Source of the DNA: Sistotremastrum niveocremeum HHB9708
Taxonomy: Eukaryota > Basidiomycota > Agaricomycetes > Sistotremastrales > Sistotremastraceae
Direction: 5' to 3'
Assembly: GCA_001630475.1 (NCBI GenBank)
Contig: KV419432.1
Coordinates: 186,001-250,000, forward strand
Length of the DNA: 64,000 bases
Positions within the stretch are counted from its first letter, which is position 1. Each line of letters starts with the position of its first letter. A program made the position numbers and the translations under genes. The notes under the pieces were generated by a model. It was not told the DNA's origin. It ran no database searches and saw only the letters and a program-made list of their open reading frames with translations. Shown here piece after piece: positions 23,417-36,520 of the stretch.

Positions 23417-24777
23417 ATTCCAGGGGATTTATTTTGTCGACCCATGGCCAGGTACAAGCATCGAGGGACCCTCAGGCTCTCTGGAATACTCTCAAGATCT
23501 CCGTCGGTGTTCTTTAGAAAATTTGAAGGTCTTCTGAAGCTTGTGCGCCCACTGGCACTCGCAGCCCGCCGTTGGAACCGTTGAGTCATTAAATCCATCC
23601 ATCGCTATATGATCAATGCTGAATTAAATTCAAGTGTAGTTTCGTCCATGTCTGATATCCGTTCGCGCGTCTTCGTCACTGCCCTTCGGCCTCGGGCCTC
23701 TCGAAACTGAATATCAGAGTATGTGGCTGCTACGCATCTTGCATTCAAGATCCCAGACAACGTAACTACATCAGTTTTCGACTATGATCCTTAGACGCTT
23801 CCTCCCCTTCCGCCATGTTCGTTCCACCAATCCGCCTGACGGAGAGATGACGAGATGATACCTTCATATCGGCCGGTTCATCGCCCATGAAAGAGAAGAA
23901 CTTGGATGAAATCTCATTAGATCATGATTTGAGATCCCAGATGTCTGGTCAGATGGCTACGATCTAGGCCGAAACAAATCTCTCCTAATCTTCTTTGCGA
24001 TGCAAGCAGGACGAATCTTGAGGATCAACTCTCGCTAGGCCAATGATCTCATCACTGTATGTTCGACGACCTCCCGTTCTCACTGTTCTGGACTTGTCTT
24101 CATGGGGTCCTCTCCTATCTTTCTCCATGAGAGCCTCTCAACGTTTGTGTTAGATTCCAAGAGTGTGCGCATTATTATAAACTTCGACTATCGTACAGCA
24201 TCGGATCTCCGGCCTAGCTTTTCCTCATTTCTCGGCGGGCACACTCACCTCGTTCCGTCCGATCGATCTCTGAGCAGCTCAATTGTGGATGAATGGTTGA
24301 CTGCGGTACCAGCCTTGGATAATTAAAATGCTGCCATTTCTGTACTTGACTCGATCGGCGCTGGTGAAAAATACATGTTGTCTGACTGTATCTTCTGACG
24401 AAGAGGGCCTAAAGCCGTCCATCATCACAACAGCGGTCCTCGCTGGCTATGCGCGCGAAAACATCACATTGGATGCCCACGCCCGAAGAAATGGTAAAAA
24501 GCTTGACAACGAGTGTAGCGGCGTCGATCAACATTGATTTCCCATCCGTCAGGAATTTCTGGCTTATATCAGCAGAGCAAAGACAGCACCGATCGGATGA
24601 GAGCATCCCATCAGAGCTAGATGTCCCCGGAAAACGTGACAGCGCGTTGTGACGCTCGTGAATGATGACGTGGAGGTTGGCTTGTGGGGCTCGCGACACC
24701 TCACTGTGCTGGGTGAGGATTCAGTTTTCCGTCAAAAGGTAACCAATCAGGCCGCAGTGTGCGTGGGGAGCACATCA
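23417..24777. other. Intergenic region, Helitron to copy 5
   Basis: About 1.36 kb without a gene I can support. Open frames at 24102-24326 and 24328-24537 lack introns and family features. The last 140 bases are the 3' flank of copy 5 and contain a 17-base sequence (24637-24653) found again in the 3' flank of copy 7. Confidence 0.5.
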
Positions 24778-27739
24778 TCAGACGAGTTCATCGGTTTGAG
24801 CGTTCTCTAGGCGCGAAGATGCTTCAAAGACTGAATTCGACGATGATGCCTCCAAAGAAGAACAGGAAGGTGGGAGGGGAATTGCGGCCGCCTCCGACGT
24901 GTGTGCTATTGCGCTCAATGTGGGCCCATGATCCCTGCTCTCTGGGGTCAACATGGCCGAAGCGGCTGTAGGATCAACTTCGTGAGCTCGATCACCGGCT
25001 TGAACGTTGTCGTCTGACGCTGCGGGGGATGAGAAGAGCAAATCCAGACCCAGTGATGAGTCGAAATGAGGGTCCAGACCGAGTTGCGAATCAGAAGAAG
25101 CATCTGAATCGCTCATAATTTCTTCAGTCTGGGGCGGAAGTCGGTCAAGTTCTGTTGCTAGATGAGAAAAGGAGAAAACGCAGACAGTCGATAAAAGCGA
25201 GACATACCCTCCACAAGACTTCGAGCTCGATCACGGGTCTCTTCGCTAGTTTCACATCGCTGACCCCAGCTGTCACGAAGGTCTGCTTGAATGCAGCACT
25301 GAAGAAACCGACGAATAGCGGGTCGATCTGAAACTTTCGACACCGAGTAAGCCTCCAGCCAAGGCACAGCTGCGGTACTAGCGAGTGTCCAAGCCTCTCT
25401 ATGTCGATGCCTTGACAAGTAACGAAGGAAACAAGATAGGTCGCAATTGATTGAAACATTGAACGGAACGCCGGCCAGGAAGGCGGAGACAGGGGTAGGC
25501 CTTACGGCAGGGGAATTAGCGTTCATCATAAACTCGTTCAGTTCTCGCGTATCGTTCATGTCGCAGCGACCAGCAACAAATTGAATGATCTCGGAGAACA
25601 ACATATGTTGACATTGAAAGTATGATCTGAGGATCGACACTCGATCCACAATCGAGACGATCCGCATGAAATCGTCCTCCTTTCCAGCGCGCAGAAAACC
25701 AACGCAGTAGAACTCTGCCATCCTGAAGATTTCCTCACGATTACCAGGACGTGAGCTGCGGTCGTAGCAGCATAGCGCATTTGCGATGGCCTGCTCAAAC
25801 GGAAGCGATGCGAAGGGAAGAAGGTCGGCATTGTTGGGGGTAGTTGAAACAGATAGTATGCGTTGGCGGAAGAAGAAATGATACAATTCCCATCTCACGT
25901 TTACGCCGAATATATCATGAGCCTTGCGGAACGACCTTGTAAGAGAGCGGCCGTCAACTTTCAATAGAATCCGCATGACGTCGGCTTCCCTTCCCTGAGA
26001 GAAGAGATCATAGCAATGGTCGTGGGCGAGCCTGAAAACATCCTCGCGTTCTCCAATTTTTGGCAAAGGGATATTCAAAGTTTCATTGTGCCAGTCGTAT
26101 GAGCATAATACTCTGCCCATGCATTCTTCGGTCGACAGATATGAGTGCGGACGAAGGTCGGCGTTGTTCGGCTTGAGTGACGCGATCCATATTCGGTTCG
26201 GAAGATCGGAGATGAGGGAGCTCTGAGTAGCGAAGAATGTGAGGATCTCGTCTGGAATGGGGTCTTGAGAGGCCTGTTCAGTGCTCTTTGTAAACTGATT
26301 AAATCGATCCGTGATTGTCTGTCGAACGCGAGCTGACATGTCTGTAGCCATCAGGCGACGACATGCCTTCAGCAGCTTTCCTTCTGACTCTTCTGTGACG
26401 TTATCGAACCAATCTGAGAAAGAGAAAGAAGGAACAGCGCGTTCCAAGAGACTGGAGTCGCTGGCTTCGGTGATAAGATCGATGTATATTCCAATAAGTT
26501 TCTGAGGAGCTTCCCAGTCGACTCTGACCCTCCATCGGAGAATGAGGGAAAGAGGTAGGAAAAGAAGCGATCCGAAGTATGCAGGCAAATTAGCCACACG
26601 GCCGAGGCGTATGTTATGTGCGGCTCCATTGTGAGCGTCTTTCATTACCTTGGCAACGGTCGCCCAAGTCATCACCAGCCGCGACTTTAGTCTCAGCGAA
26701 GAAAGACGCGCATCGACCACAGCTCCTCGAATGAAGGGAAGCAGGATATGAGACTTTTGACTGGCTCCCGCGAGCCTGATGATTAGCTTGCTAAATGGGC
26801 CGCCGAAGGGTGATGCTTCGTAGAAAAGGGCGTGTATGGTCGCAGCAGCCACCGCAACGAGTATGATCGATGACAGCGCCATCCCCAGCTGCCATATCAA
26901 GAGTAGTCTTGGGGCAGTCTTTTCAAACGACGTTCCGAGATTGCGGAGTTGATACAGAAGTCCAGTCATGAAGAGCGTGATTGACGATAGCAGCATGATG
27001 TGAAGACCTTCGACCAGATACTTGAGCCATCGTTTTGCCAACTCCTCACGCGCTCTGTGACAGCAGAGACGTTCTTGGTGACTGTTTCCGTCTGGTCGCG
27101 AGGTCAGCTTGCTCATCCACTGACGCCCTAGCACAGACAGCACGGCGTTCAATATCTGCTTCGTCTCAGTATGGATGATCGACAGTGCCATCTAGGTGAT
27201 GATGTAACTCACTGCAATGATCAAGGCCAAGTAGAAGAGGACGCAAACATTTTGCGCAGAGTCGGACGGCAAGGGAGGAGGAGTGCCGCCAGGATTTCCG
27301 GGCGTGTTATTTGAACTTGGGAAAAGGTTCTGGGTGGCTGGGATAATGAATGCCGTAAGGACGGCCGAGAACAGCGCAATCTGACCAGCAAAGTGATGAG
27401 GTCTTGCAGTACGGGTCTACGGAGATCCACTCACGAAAACCAATGAGACGTCCATACGCTTGATCCACTCTTCCACCTCTTCTTTCGTTTTCGCCATAGC
27501 CATCTCATACAGAGCAGTGCATGTCGATTCATCATTGCACGGTCTTTGGTCATATGGCTGTTCATCTACGAGTGGGGATTTGAGACAGTAATGAAGACCG
27601 TTAAGACGATGAGCGTACCCTTGATTGCATCTTTGGTCAATATGTCGAACTTGTTACCGTGGTCTATCAGGGTGTTTTTGATCTCGTCCAATGTCTCATT
27701 TAGTTCCTTGAATCCATCGACCAGTATCTGGTTCGACAT
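24778..27739 (-). CDS. DUF6535-type membrane protein, copy 5 (subfamily II)
   Basis: Intact model, 913 residues, five exons: 27619-27739, 27435-27565, 27213-27380, 25208-27155 and 24778-25151. Subfamily II has a shorter N-terminus without the RS block (MSNQILVDGFKELNETLDEI, a likely coiled coil), then the family segment DEQPYDQRPCNDESTCTALY. Membrane helices lie near residues 85-105, 125-150, 190-208 and 222-249. The soluble part contains two tandem units of about 111 residues starting near 470 and 581 (NNADLRPHSYLSTEEC and NNADLLPFASLPFEQA). The last exon is a disordered Ser/Pro/Asp-rich tail ending in the peptide SVFEASSRLENA. The start was chosen because the same ATG is kept in copies 7 and 9. 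Function unknown. Confidence 0.85.
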
Positions 27740-28163
27740 AACGGTCAAAGCTTGAAGGATTGACGATGCGTCACAATTTCTGTGCTTGGTCGAGACGAGA
27801 GACCTGGACAATAGGTTTCAGGTATGATGAGCGGAAACGGGGGAGGAACGCATCGTCTTCATGAAGGGGGTAAAATTAAGGGCCTTTCCAGATGTCATTG
27901 CCACCAGGAACATGGTACCATGGTGGCACTACTGTCAGATTACTGCGCTGTCAGTGAAGGGTTCAGAACAACCCGCCCAGGTCGTAAGCCGGCAACTAGA
28001 CGTGGTCATTATGCCTGTGATTTGATTGTATAGTATGATCGTGTCGTTCGTTCAGATAGGAAGTTCAGGAAAGTGCAGCATCTTTCACTCGAGCCCAAGC
28101 GCTTAGCCTTTACTAGTAGTAAATTGAAGGGTTTTCCACCCAAAGTAGTGGGTATCTCGGCCC

Positions 28164-28219
28164 GGAAAGAAAGGGAAAAAGAAAGGAAAAGAAAGAAAGG
28201 AGGGAGGGAGGGGGAGAAG
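28164..28219 (+). repeat. Purine-rich low-complexity tract
   Basis: A run of G and A only (GGAAAGAAAGGGAAAAAGAA and similar) ending in GGGAGGGAGGGGGAGAAG. Simple sequence of no assigned role. Confidence 0.8.
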
Positions 28220-28654
28220 TCTTACACTATTTCTTGTAAATATCGTGATAAATTCATCGACGATATTACGAAGTCGGAGATCGTTTCTGAAGGCTTTTGG
28301 GCCATTTTTGGTGCAAAAATCACTTTCGCGCGCGCGCCTATCGGCGCGGTTCGACAAGTAAACGGAAAAATATAAGCAGCACCCTCGGTGCGCCATCTCA
28401 CATCTGAGAGCTGATTCAGAGCGTACGAATGTCATCATAGAGTATGACTATACTGGTGCTGTGATGTCTCCAAGTATAATGATAGATTTACCGAGTTGGT
28501 GAGGACAGCTAGTAGGAGACTGTATGCACTAGCATGCGGAGCATTCGGCTTGAACAATTTGCTAATCAACGCCAAATCAACTAGAAAATCAGTAGGACAT
28601 GAATCTACATAAGTAATTTCGCTCTTCGAGACCTCTAATACTACGATTTTTCTC

Positions 28655-28671
28655 CCGGGGCGCTGCCCCGG
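28655..28671. repeat. GC-rich perfect stem-loop
   Basis: CCGGGGC (28655-28661), loop GCT, GCCCCGG (28665-28671): seven perfect pairs in an otherwise mixed-composition stretch. It could be the terminal hairpin of an old rolling-circle or other repeat. Confidence 0.6.
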
Positions 28672-29177
28672 ACCCCTTTCGGAAGCTTTAGTCGCCACTC
28701 ATGCAGACGCGATGGAGGCTCACATGTCTTCTCGAAGAATGTCCTTTTAATCAAAATCTCGCTCAGGTTACTTTGCACCATTCTCCGTCTCGCTAATCAA
28801 CCGGTACAATCCTTCTATATTTATTCGACCTTTTTTCTGCTAACCTCCTCATGGCGCATCCGCTATTGGGCCGAAAATCTAGTTTGAAAATTTCTTCCAA
28901 GCATATCATATCATTTGGGCTATCAACAACAGTTTTAACTAAATCTTCAATATTCAGAGCTCAGGCGGAGGGAATGACGAGGGCCGCCAACTCGACAGGT
29001 ACAAACCGTCACACCCTGTCACAGTCACACGTTATCTCGCAATTCGTGATTTTATCAGTTTAAAAGCGATAATGGGGCCGATTTTGAGCTAATATATATT
29101 TAAGGATACAGGATAGTCCACATGAATATTGGTAAGATTTTATGCGGGCGGGAATAGCGCACGAACGACCCCTGCAT

Positions 29178-29219
29178 GATAACATGTTATCGTGCATGTT
29201 ATCATGCATGTTATCGAGC
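29178..29219. repeat. GATA palindrome and three 12-bp tandem repeats
   Basis: GATAACATGTTATC (29178-29191) is a perfect 14-bp palindrome with two GATA-factor cores. It runs into three near-identical units, ATGTTATCGTGC, ATGTTATCATGC and ATGTTATCGAGC (29184-29219). This gives four GATA/TTATC cores within 42 bases. Confidence 0.7.
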
Positions 29220-29803
29220 GTGGGAACCCACTACTTTGGGCGGTAAGCCAATTGAAGTTCGCCTGCGAAGTCCGAGCTCATCCTCTCGTGAGAATTCCGG
29301 CTTATATTCAGATTCTCACTCTTGAACAGTTTCTCAAATCTCAGATACGCTCATGTTATTCGCATCCCGCTTTGGCTATCAAACTCACGCAGCGAGGCCA
29401 GCTGTAGCCTCGTGAACTAGATTTTGAAGCCACCCGCTCAATGACCTCATAGTCTCAGACCTTGCGGGAAGCATCCTGGTGCCTGGTCTTGATCCTCGGC
29501 GACCCCTGCGGCCTCGAATGAACTTGAATTGTTCAGGACGTTTTGGGAGTTGACATTGTAATTTGATCCCAGACTCGCGCGTGTTGTGAAGTCGGCAATA
29601 GTAGTGGTTACAGGGTTTGTGCTCTCCGTCAATCGATCTAGTCGTATGAGACATTGAGAATGCAAAAATGCCGGAGGTTGGGAGGTTGATACACGAGGCT
29701 TCAAATCTTCGAACACCTCTCAGGCTCTGTGATGACTGAGGGTTCATTTTTTGGCGCAATGAGTGGGGCCGCAATGTGCGTAGGAAGCACAGCAGCAGAG
29801 GCG

Positions 29804-32762
29804 TTAATGGATTTCAGCATTCTCTAGCCGAGGGGAGGCCTCAAAGACTGAACTAGACGAGGAAGCAACTGGAGAACGGGAAAGAGAAGGTGGAGGGGGG
29901 ACTGCAGCGGTCTCCGACGTATGCATCGTTGCATTCAATGGAGGCCCTTGGTCATCGCTCTCTGGCGCTGCTACCACTGAAGCAGCACGGACATCATCTG
30001 TGCGGGCTGGATTAGCGGCATGCACATTGTCGGCTGGCGCTGCTGAGGGTGAGACGAGGGGAGCCAGATGTAGCGATGAATCAGACTGCGGTTCAGGAGA
30101 AGGATCTGAGCCGCTGATGATTTCTTCGGTCTGCGGCGGAAGTCGGTCAAGTTCTGTTGCTCAATGAGAACACAAGAAAACGGAGACATAGAGGCAAAGC
30201 GCCACGTACCTTCTAAAAGATTTCGAGCTTGATCACGGGTATCTTCACTAGTTACGCATACCTTTCCATCCACATCACGTAGGTCATGTTGAATGCAACA
30301 CTGAAGAAATCGATGGACAGCGGATCGATCCGAAATTTTAGAGTTCGAGTATGCCTTCATCCAAGAAACAGCTGCGCTACTAGCAGGCGTCCAAGTCTCG
30401 ATGCGTCGATGCCTTGACAAGTAACGAAGGAAATGAGATGGGTCGCAATTGACATAAATGCCGAGCGCAAAGCCGGAAAGAGCGTGAGAGACTGGATTAG
30501 GCTGAACGGTAGGATACTGAGCATCCTTCACAAAATTGTTCAATTCGCGCCAATGTTCCGTGTCGCAGTTTTTAGCGACAAACTGAACAATCGGTCCAAA
30601 ATATGATAGAGGACTTCGAAAGTATGATCTGAGGACGGACACTCGATCCACGACCGAGATGATCCGCATCAACTCGCTCTCTTTTCCAGCGTTCAAAAGG
30701 CCGAGGCAATAGAACTCTGCCATCTTGAAGATTTCCTTGCGTTCCCCGTGAAGTGTGGCACGATCGTAACAGCATAGAGCATTTGCAATGACCTGCTTAA
30801 ACGGAAGAGATGCGAAAGCATGGAGGTCGCTGTTATCGGGGGTATTTGAAACGGAGCGTATGCGCTGGCAGAAGAAAAATTGATACAGCTCCCATTTCAC
30901 ATTTGCTCCAAATGCATCATGAGCTTTGCAGAACGACCTTGTGAGAGAGCGGCCGTCAACTGTCGACAAAATCCGCATGACGTCGGCTTCCCTTCCCTGA
31001 GAGAAAAGGTCATAGCAGTGGTCGTGGGCGAGCCTGAAAACATCCTTGCGTTCTCCAATGTTTGGTAGAAGGAGATTCAAAGATTCATTCATCCAGTCAT
31101 ATGAGCATAATACCCTGCCGATGCATTCTTCCGTTGAGAGAGAGGACAGCGCGCGTAAATCAGCATTATCTTCCCCGAATGAAGTGTATAGAACTCGTGT
31201 CGTGAATTCGGAGGGAAAAGAACAGCGAGAGGCGAAAAAGGTGATCAAATCATTGGTGATTGGGGAGTTCTGCCCTTGTTTCGAAGATAGCGGAGAACTC
31301 TGGATGGCGAATCGAGAGAATCGATCACTGACGGTTTCGCGCACCCGATTTGATGTATCCGTGGCTGTGAGCCTTCGCACCGTCTTCTCTAATTGGTTCA
31401 TCGAGTCCTGTCCGTTTCCGAAGCAGTTGAGCCACTCGGAGAACGAAAATGACGCTACGGCACGCTCCAACAGCTTTGGATCGCTCGCTTCAGAAATTAA
31501 CTCCATGCAGAGTCGGACAAGTTTGTTGTGAGCATCGGCAGGGATCTGCATTTTCCGCTTTGGAATGAGGGAAAAAGGTAAGGATAAGAGTGACCAGATA
31601 TGTTGGGACACTTTGGAGGCACGGGGTAGAGAAAGGAGATTTGGAACATTCTGCAACCGCAGATGTTGACGTAAATGGAGGAATGCTGTTGGTAAAGCGC
31701 GCACAAGTGCCTGTGCCGCGTCCGGCGCCGTCCTCAAAACTCTTGGCAGTGCCGAAAACGTTGTAGCGCAACGCTTGCAGGTCACGGCAAACTTCAAAAT
31801 CAGCCTACTGAATGGCCCCCCGAAAGGTGAGCCTTCATAGAATACGGCGTGCATTGTAGCCGCAAAGACTACGAGCACGATCACCGACGAAAGTCCAAGT
31901 CCAAGGTTCCAGATCAAGAGCAACCTGGGCGCAGTGTCCTTGAAAGAGGTGGCCAAGTTGCGGAGCTGGTAAAGGAGCCCACTGATGAAGAGCGCAATCG
32001 ATGAGAGAAGCAGTAAGTAGAGCCCTTCCACGAGGTACTTGAGCCACTTCTTCGCCAACTCTTCACGTTCTTTGTGCCGCAGCAGTCGCTCACGATAGTT
32101 AGAGCCATCGGGTCGGGTCGTCAACCTGCTCATCCACTGACGAGCCAGAACTGAGAGCACAGCGTCTAAGATCTTTACATGTTTTAATAACTTGGCGCAA
32201 GTCCTGTAAACAAAACAACTCACCGCATTGATCAGAGCGAGATAATAGAGCAAGCAAATATTTTGGTCCGATGTCGGCGGCAACGGGGGGATGTCGCTCG
32301 TGGAGTCACCAGTAACATTACTGGGGAAGAGGTTTTGGGTGGCAGGAATAATGAATGCAGTGAGCACCGCGGAAAATAGAGCGATCTATTCCAAGTCAGC
32401 GACAACACCGCCTGTTCTGAATTACTACTCACGAATACCAAAGAAACATCCATGCGTTTGATCCACTCTTCAACCTCTTCCTTTGTCTTCGCCATGGCCA
32501 TCTCGTATAGAGCCGTGCAGGTCGATTCATCGCTGCACGGTCTTTGATCGTAGGGTTGATCATCTGTGGGTCACCTTCAGATGCGAGGAAAGCGAGAGGA
32601 ACCGAAAGCGTACGGACCTTTGACGGCGTCTCTTGTCAAGATGTCGAACTTCTTTCCATGGTTAACGAGGGTTTCTTGCACGCCCTTCATAGTTTTGTTC
32701 AGTTCAAGCAAAGCTTCCACGACAGGTTTAATTGAGGCAGAGCTCGATTCAAGCGGATCCAT
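29804..32762 (-). CDS. DUF6535-type membrane protein, copy 6 (subfamily II)
   Basis: Intact model, 916 residues, five exons: 32618-32762, 32433-32563, 32224-32385, 30210-32172 and 29804-30153. The N-terminus (MDPLESSSASIKPVVEALLE) differs from copies 5, 7 and 9 but the following helix (KFDILTRDAVKG) is conserved. Four membrane helices occupy the same places as in copy 5, then signature ASFSFSEW and two tandem repeats beginning DNADLRALSSLSTEEC and DNSDLHAFASLPFKQV. The acceptor of exon 4 is AAAG rather than the usual CAG or TAG. The tail ends SVFEASPRLENAEIH. Adjacent to copies 5 and 7 in the same direction, as expected for tandem duplication. Confidence 0.85.
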
Positions 32763-33607
32763 TGTGGTTATGTGCTGTGGCAGGGCTATCGTCGAAGAAG
32801 AGCTCTAGTAACCAGAGATAAGCGCGGATGGATGGAAACACGACCGGTGATTCAGGCAGGTGCAGAGTTCCGCAAAGCCTTGACGGAGTGAAGGACGCAA
32901 GACGCTCTCCTTGTGTGAGAGAAGACGTAGGATCGATATAGCTTCATTGAGAACAGATAGTGTGGCAGTGCCAGCGCTAGCAAGCTAAGTTCGTCAATCG
33001 CCTTCTGAAATTTCACGACGCAGCCTCGAGTTCAAATTGAACACCAGTTGAAATTCTTCGCCGAGGTCCGATCTCAGTAATACTATGATGATCTTGGCCT
33101 ACTAGAAATTTGCCCAAGGTTTATATTATGAATAGTATCCCCATTCGTTCTCCTTGCCCAGCCTCTTGAAATCAGTCGACATTAATATTCATTCTGCAAC
33201 GTATGACCAGTAGCAAGCGTCGGGAATCTCAAGCATTCTGTAATAGTCGCATCAAACGAGGTAACGGACACGGTTCACCGCATGTAACTTCAAATGACAT
33301 GGACCGAGTTTCCTTCTGTGTCACCACGTCGAAGCTCGGTATCCATATCCGGCCATGCGAGGACTTGGTAATAAAGGCTGGCTGAATGGGTACGCAGTTC
33401 GTGTACAATAGGAAAGCGGAAAGTGGAGATGACAGCGCGTTGTGACATTCCCGAGCTTGATAAGTATCATCGCGACATCGCCAGCGATCGGCGAACGAAC
33501 ATAAAGTCGGTGCGCCGTGGTAGTGGCAGAGTGAATATAAATATAGATATATATGGCCCCGATGATCGGTGGGAGCGCTCTCTGAACTGAGAGCACTGTC
33601 ATAGCAT
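32763..33607. other. Intergenic region between copies 6 and 7
   Basis: Promoter side of copy 6 and the 3' flank of copy 7. A 17-base sequence (33430-33446) is shared with the 3' flank of copy 5. No gene recognised. Confidence 0.5.
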
Positions 33608-36520
33608 TCAATCGGTTTGAGCGTCCTCCAAACGCGGCGATGCTTCAAAGGCTGAATCAGACGCCGCTGCTGAGGAACGGGAATCTGGAGGGCGGATTGC
33701 GGCAGATTCTGACGTCACTACGATTAGAGGAGTAGTCCGTGTATGAGCATCGCTAGCCAGAAGGCGTGTACGTGAGTGGCCAGGGAGGTCATCAGCATGG
33801 CCAGGATGGAATCTGGCTGACGCCTGGGGTACCGAAAGTAGAGCTCGATCCTTTTGTGAATTGGAACGAGAAACCTGATTGCTTATCATCCCTTCAGTCC
33901 CTCGATGAAGATCGTCAAGTTCTGTTGCGCATTGAGAACAGACCTCCCAAATGGAAGAACACTACATACCCTCCAAAAGACTTCGAGCTCGATCACGGGT
34001 CATTTCTTCAGTTTCACATGGCTGATTCCAAGTATCGCGCAGGTCTAGCCGAATGCAGCACTGAAGAAATCGACGAACAGCGCGTCGATCTGAAACTTTG
34101 GAGATTGAGTAGTCCTCCAGCCATGACACGGCCGCAGCAGTGGCAGGCCTCCAGCTGTCATAATGTCGCTGCGCTGACAAGTAACGGAGGAAATAAGACA
34201 AATCGCAGTTAACGGAAACGTCATGCGGGAAGGAGGAGAGAGCTGTAGACACCGGATTGGGGGCAACAGTGGAGTATTCGGCAGCTTTAATGAACTCGCC
34301 CAACTGTTGTATATCTTCTCTGTCGCAGTGATGAGCGACAAATGCAACGATCAGGATGACAAATCGGTGTGGACATCGAAAGTATGATTTGAGGATCGAC
34401 ACTCGATCGACGATCGATATGATCTGCATCAAAGTTTCCTCCTTTCTGGGGGTTAGGAGCCCATTATGGCAGTAGAATTCGGCCATACGGAAGATTTCTT
34501 CGCGATTCCCTGGTCTCTCACTGCGGTTGTAAGAGCATAGCACATTTGCAACGGCCTGCTCAAACGGAAGAGATGCGAAGGGAAGAAGGTCAGCGTTATC
34601 GGCGGCTCTTGCAGCGGACAGCATACGTTGACGGAAGAAGAAATGATATAATCGCCAGTCAATGTTCACGCCGCATTCATCATGACCATGACGAAACGAC
34701 CTGCTGAGAGACAGGCTGTCAACCGTTGACAGAATTTGCATGAGCTCGACTTCCTTTCCCTGAGAAAGAAGGTCGCAGCAATGATCATGGGCCAAACTAA
34801 AAATATCCTTGCGTTCTCCAAAGTTGGGATATGCTGGGCTTCTCCAGTCGTACGAGCACAGAACGCCGCCAAGACATTGCTCTAGCGAGCGAGACGAGTA
34901 CGGGCGAAGGTCGCCGTTGTTTGGCCTGAGTGATGCAATCGATACGCGGATTGGAAAATCAGAGATGAGGGAGCTTTGGTTCGCAAAAAACATCAGAATA
35001 TCTTCCGGAATGGGGGTCGGAGAGGAATGTTCCGTGCTCTTCGTGAATTGGTAAAATCGATCGCTGATTGTCTGTCGAACTCGAGCCGACATGTCTGTCG
35101 CCATCAGGCGACGACAAGCTTTCCGTAACCTGTCTTTTGAATCTTCGGTGACATCGGTAGACCAATCCGCAAAAGAAAAGGAAGGCACGGCACGTTCCAG
35201 GAGAGTTGAGTCACTGGCTTCCGCGATAAGATCGATGTATATCCCGATAAGCTTCTGGGGAGCATCCCACTCTACTTTGACTCTCGATCGGAGAATCAGA
35301 GAAAGAGGCAGAGAAAGAGGCAAACAGATCAGTGTTCGCAAGTATTCAGGGATATTAGCCACGACATGGAGGAATGCGACACGGATGTCACATGTGGCTG
35401 CTCTCCGGAGGCTCGACAATATTCTCAGAGCAGCTTCTAAGCTCTGCACCAGGGGTCGCTCCAATCTGAGAAGAGCTAGCCGTGCTTTGGTAATAACTCC
35501 TGCGATGAGGGGTCGAAGGGCGCTGGAAGCTTGACCACTTTCGGCGAACCTTATCACCAGCTTGCTGAATGGGCCAACGAAAGGCGAAGCCTCGTAGAAA
35601 AGCGCGTGCATGGTCGCAGCAGCCACCGTGATAAGGATGGTCGATGAGAGCGCCATACCCAACTGCCATATTAAGAGCAGTCTAGGCGCGCTCTTTTCGA
35701 ACGACTTTCCGAGGTTACGGAGTTGATATAGTAATCCCGCCATGAAGAGCATGATTGATGATACGAGGAGGATGTGAAGACCTTCGACGAGATATTGCAG
35801 CCATCGCTTCGCCAACTCCTCGCGTGCTCTGTGACGGAACAGGCGTTCTTGGTAGCTATTTCCATCTGGTCGCGAGGTCAGTTTGCTCATCCACTGACGT
35901 CCTAGCACGGACAACACGGCGTTCAAAATCTATTTTCGTGTCAGTATGGATGATTGACAGTACCATTTAAGTGAAGATGTAGTTATTACTCACTGCGATA
36001 ATCAACGCCAAGTAGAAGAGCACGCAAACATTTTGCGCGGAGTCGGACGGCAAGGGAGGGGGAGTGTCGCCAGGATTTCCGGACATGTTATTCGAACTCG
36101 GGAAAAGGTTTTGAGTAGCTGGGACAATGAATGCTGTGAGGACAGCGGAAAACAATGCGATCTGAGATAGATGATTTATGAGGAATGGTGTCCTGCATGG
36201 CTTCTGATCACCACTTACGAAAACCAAAGAGACGTCCATACGCTTGATCCACTGTTCGACCTCTTCTTTCGTTTTCGCCATTGCAATCTCGTAGAGGGCA
36301 GTACATGTCGATTCATCGTTGCAAGGTCTTTGGTCATAGGGCTGTTCGTCTGCTTGTGGTTTTAAGGGACGACGAAGAACGCAAATACGATCAGCGTACC
36401 CTTGATTGCGTCTTTAGTCAATATGTCGAACTTGTGACCATGGTCTATCAGGGTACTTTTGATCTCTTTCATTGTCTCCTTGAGTTCCCGAACACCGTCC
36501 GCCAATGTCTGACTAGACAT
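33608..36520 (-). CDS. DUF6535-type membrane protein, copy 7 (subfamily II)
   Basis: Intact model, 897 residues, five exons: 36400-36520, 36219-36349, 35994-36161, 33970-35929 and 33608-33921. Starts MSSQTLADGVRELKETMKEI, followed by the DEQPYDQRPCNDEST segment and the AKTKEEVEQWIKRMDVSLVF helix leading to the first membrane segment. Very close to copy 5 in the membrane region (QWMSKLTSRPDGNSYQERL). The soluble region has the same two tandem repeats. The linker in the last exon is shorter and less acidic than in copies 5 and 6, but the final peptide SAFEASPRLEDAQTD is preserved. Exon phases are the same as in copies 5, 6 and 9. Confidence 0.85.

Larger units (their letters stand above)
27740..29803. 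other. Intergenic region between copies 5 and 6
   Basis: Two kilobases holding a purine-rich tract (28164-28219), a strong GC-rich hairpin (28655-28671), a minus-strand open frame (28435-28698) of unknown origin, and a cluster of GATA-type palindromes with 12-bp tandem repeats (29178-29219). No gene model can be defended. The end is the 3' flank of copy 6. Confidence 0.5.
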
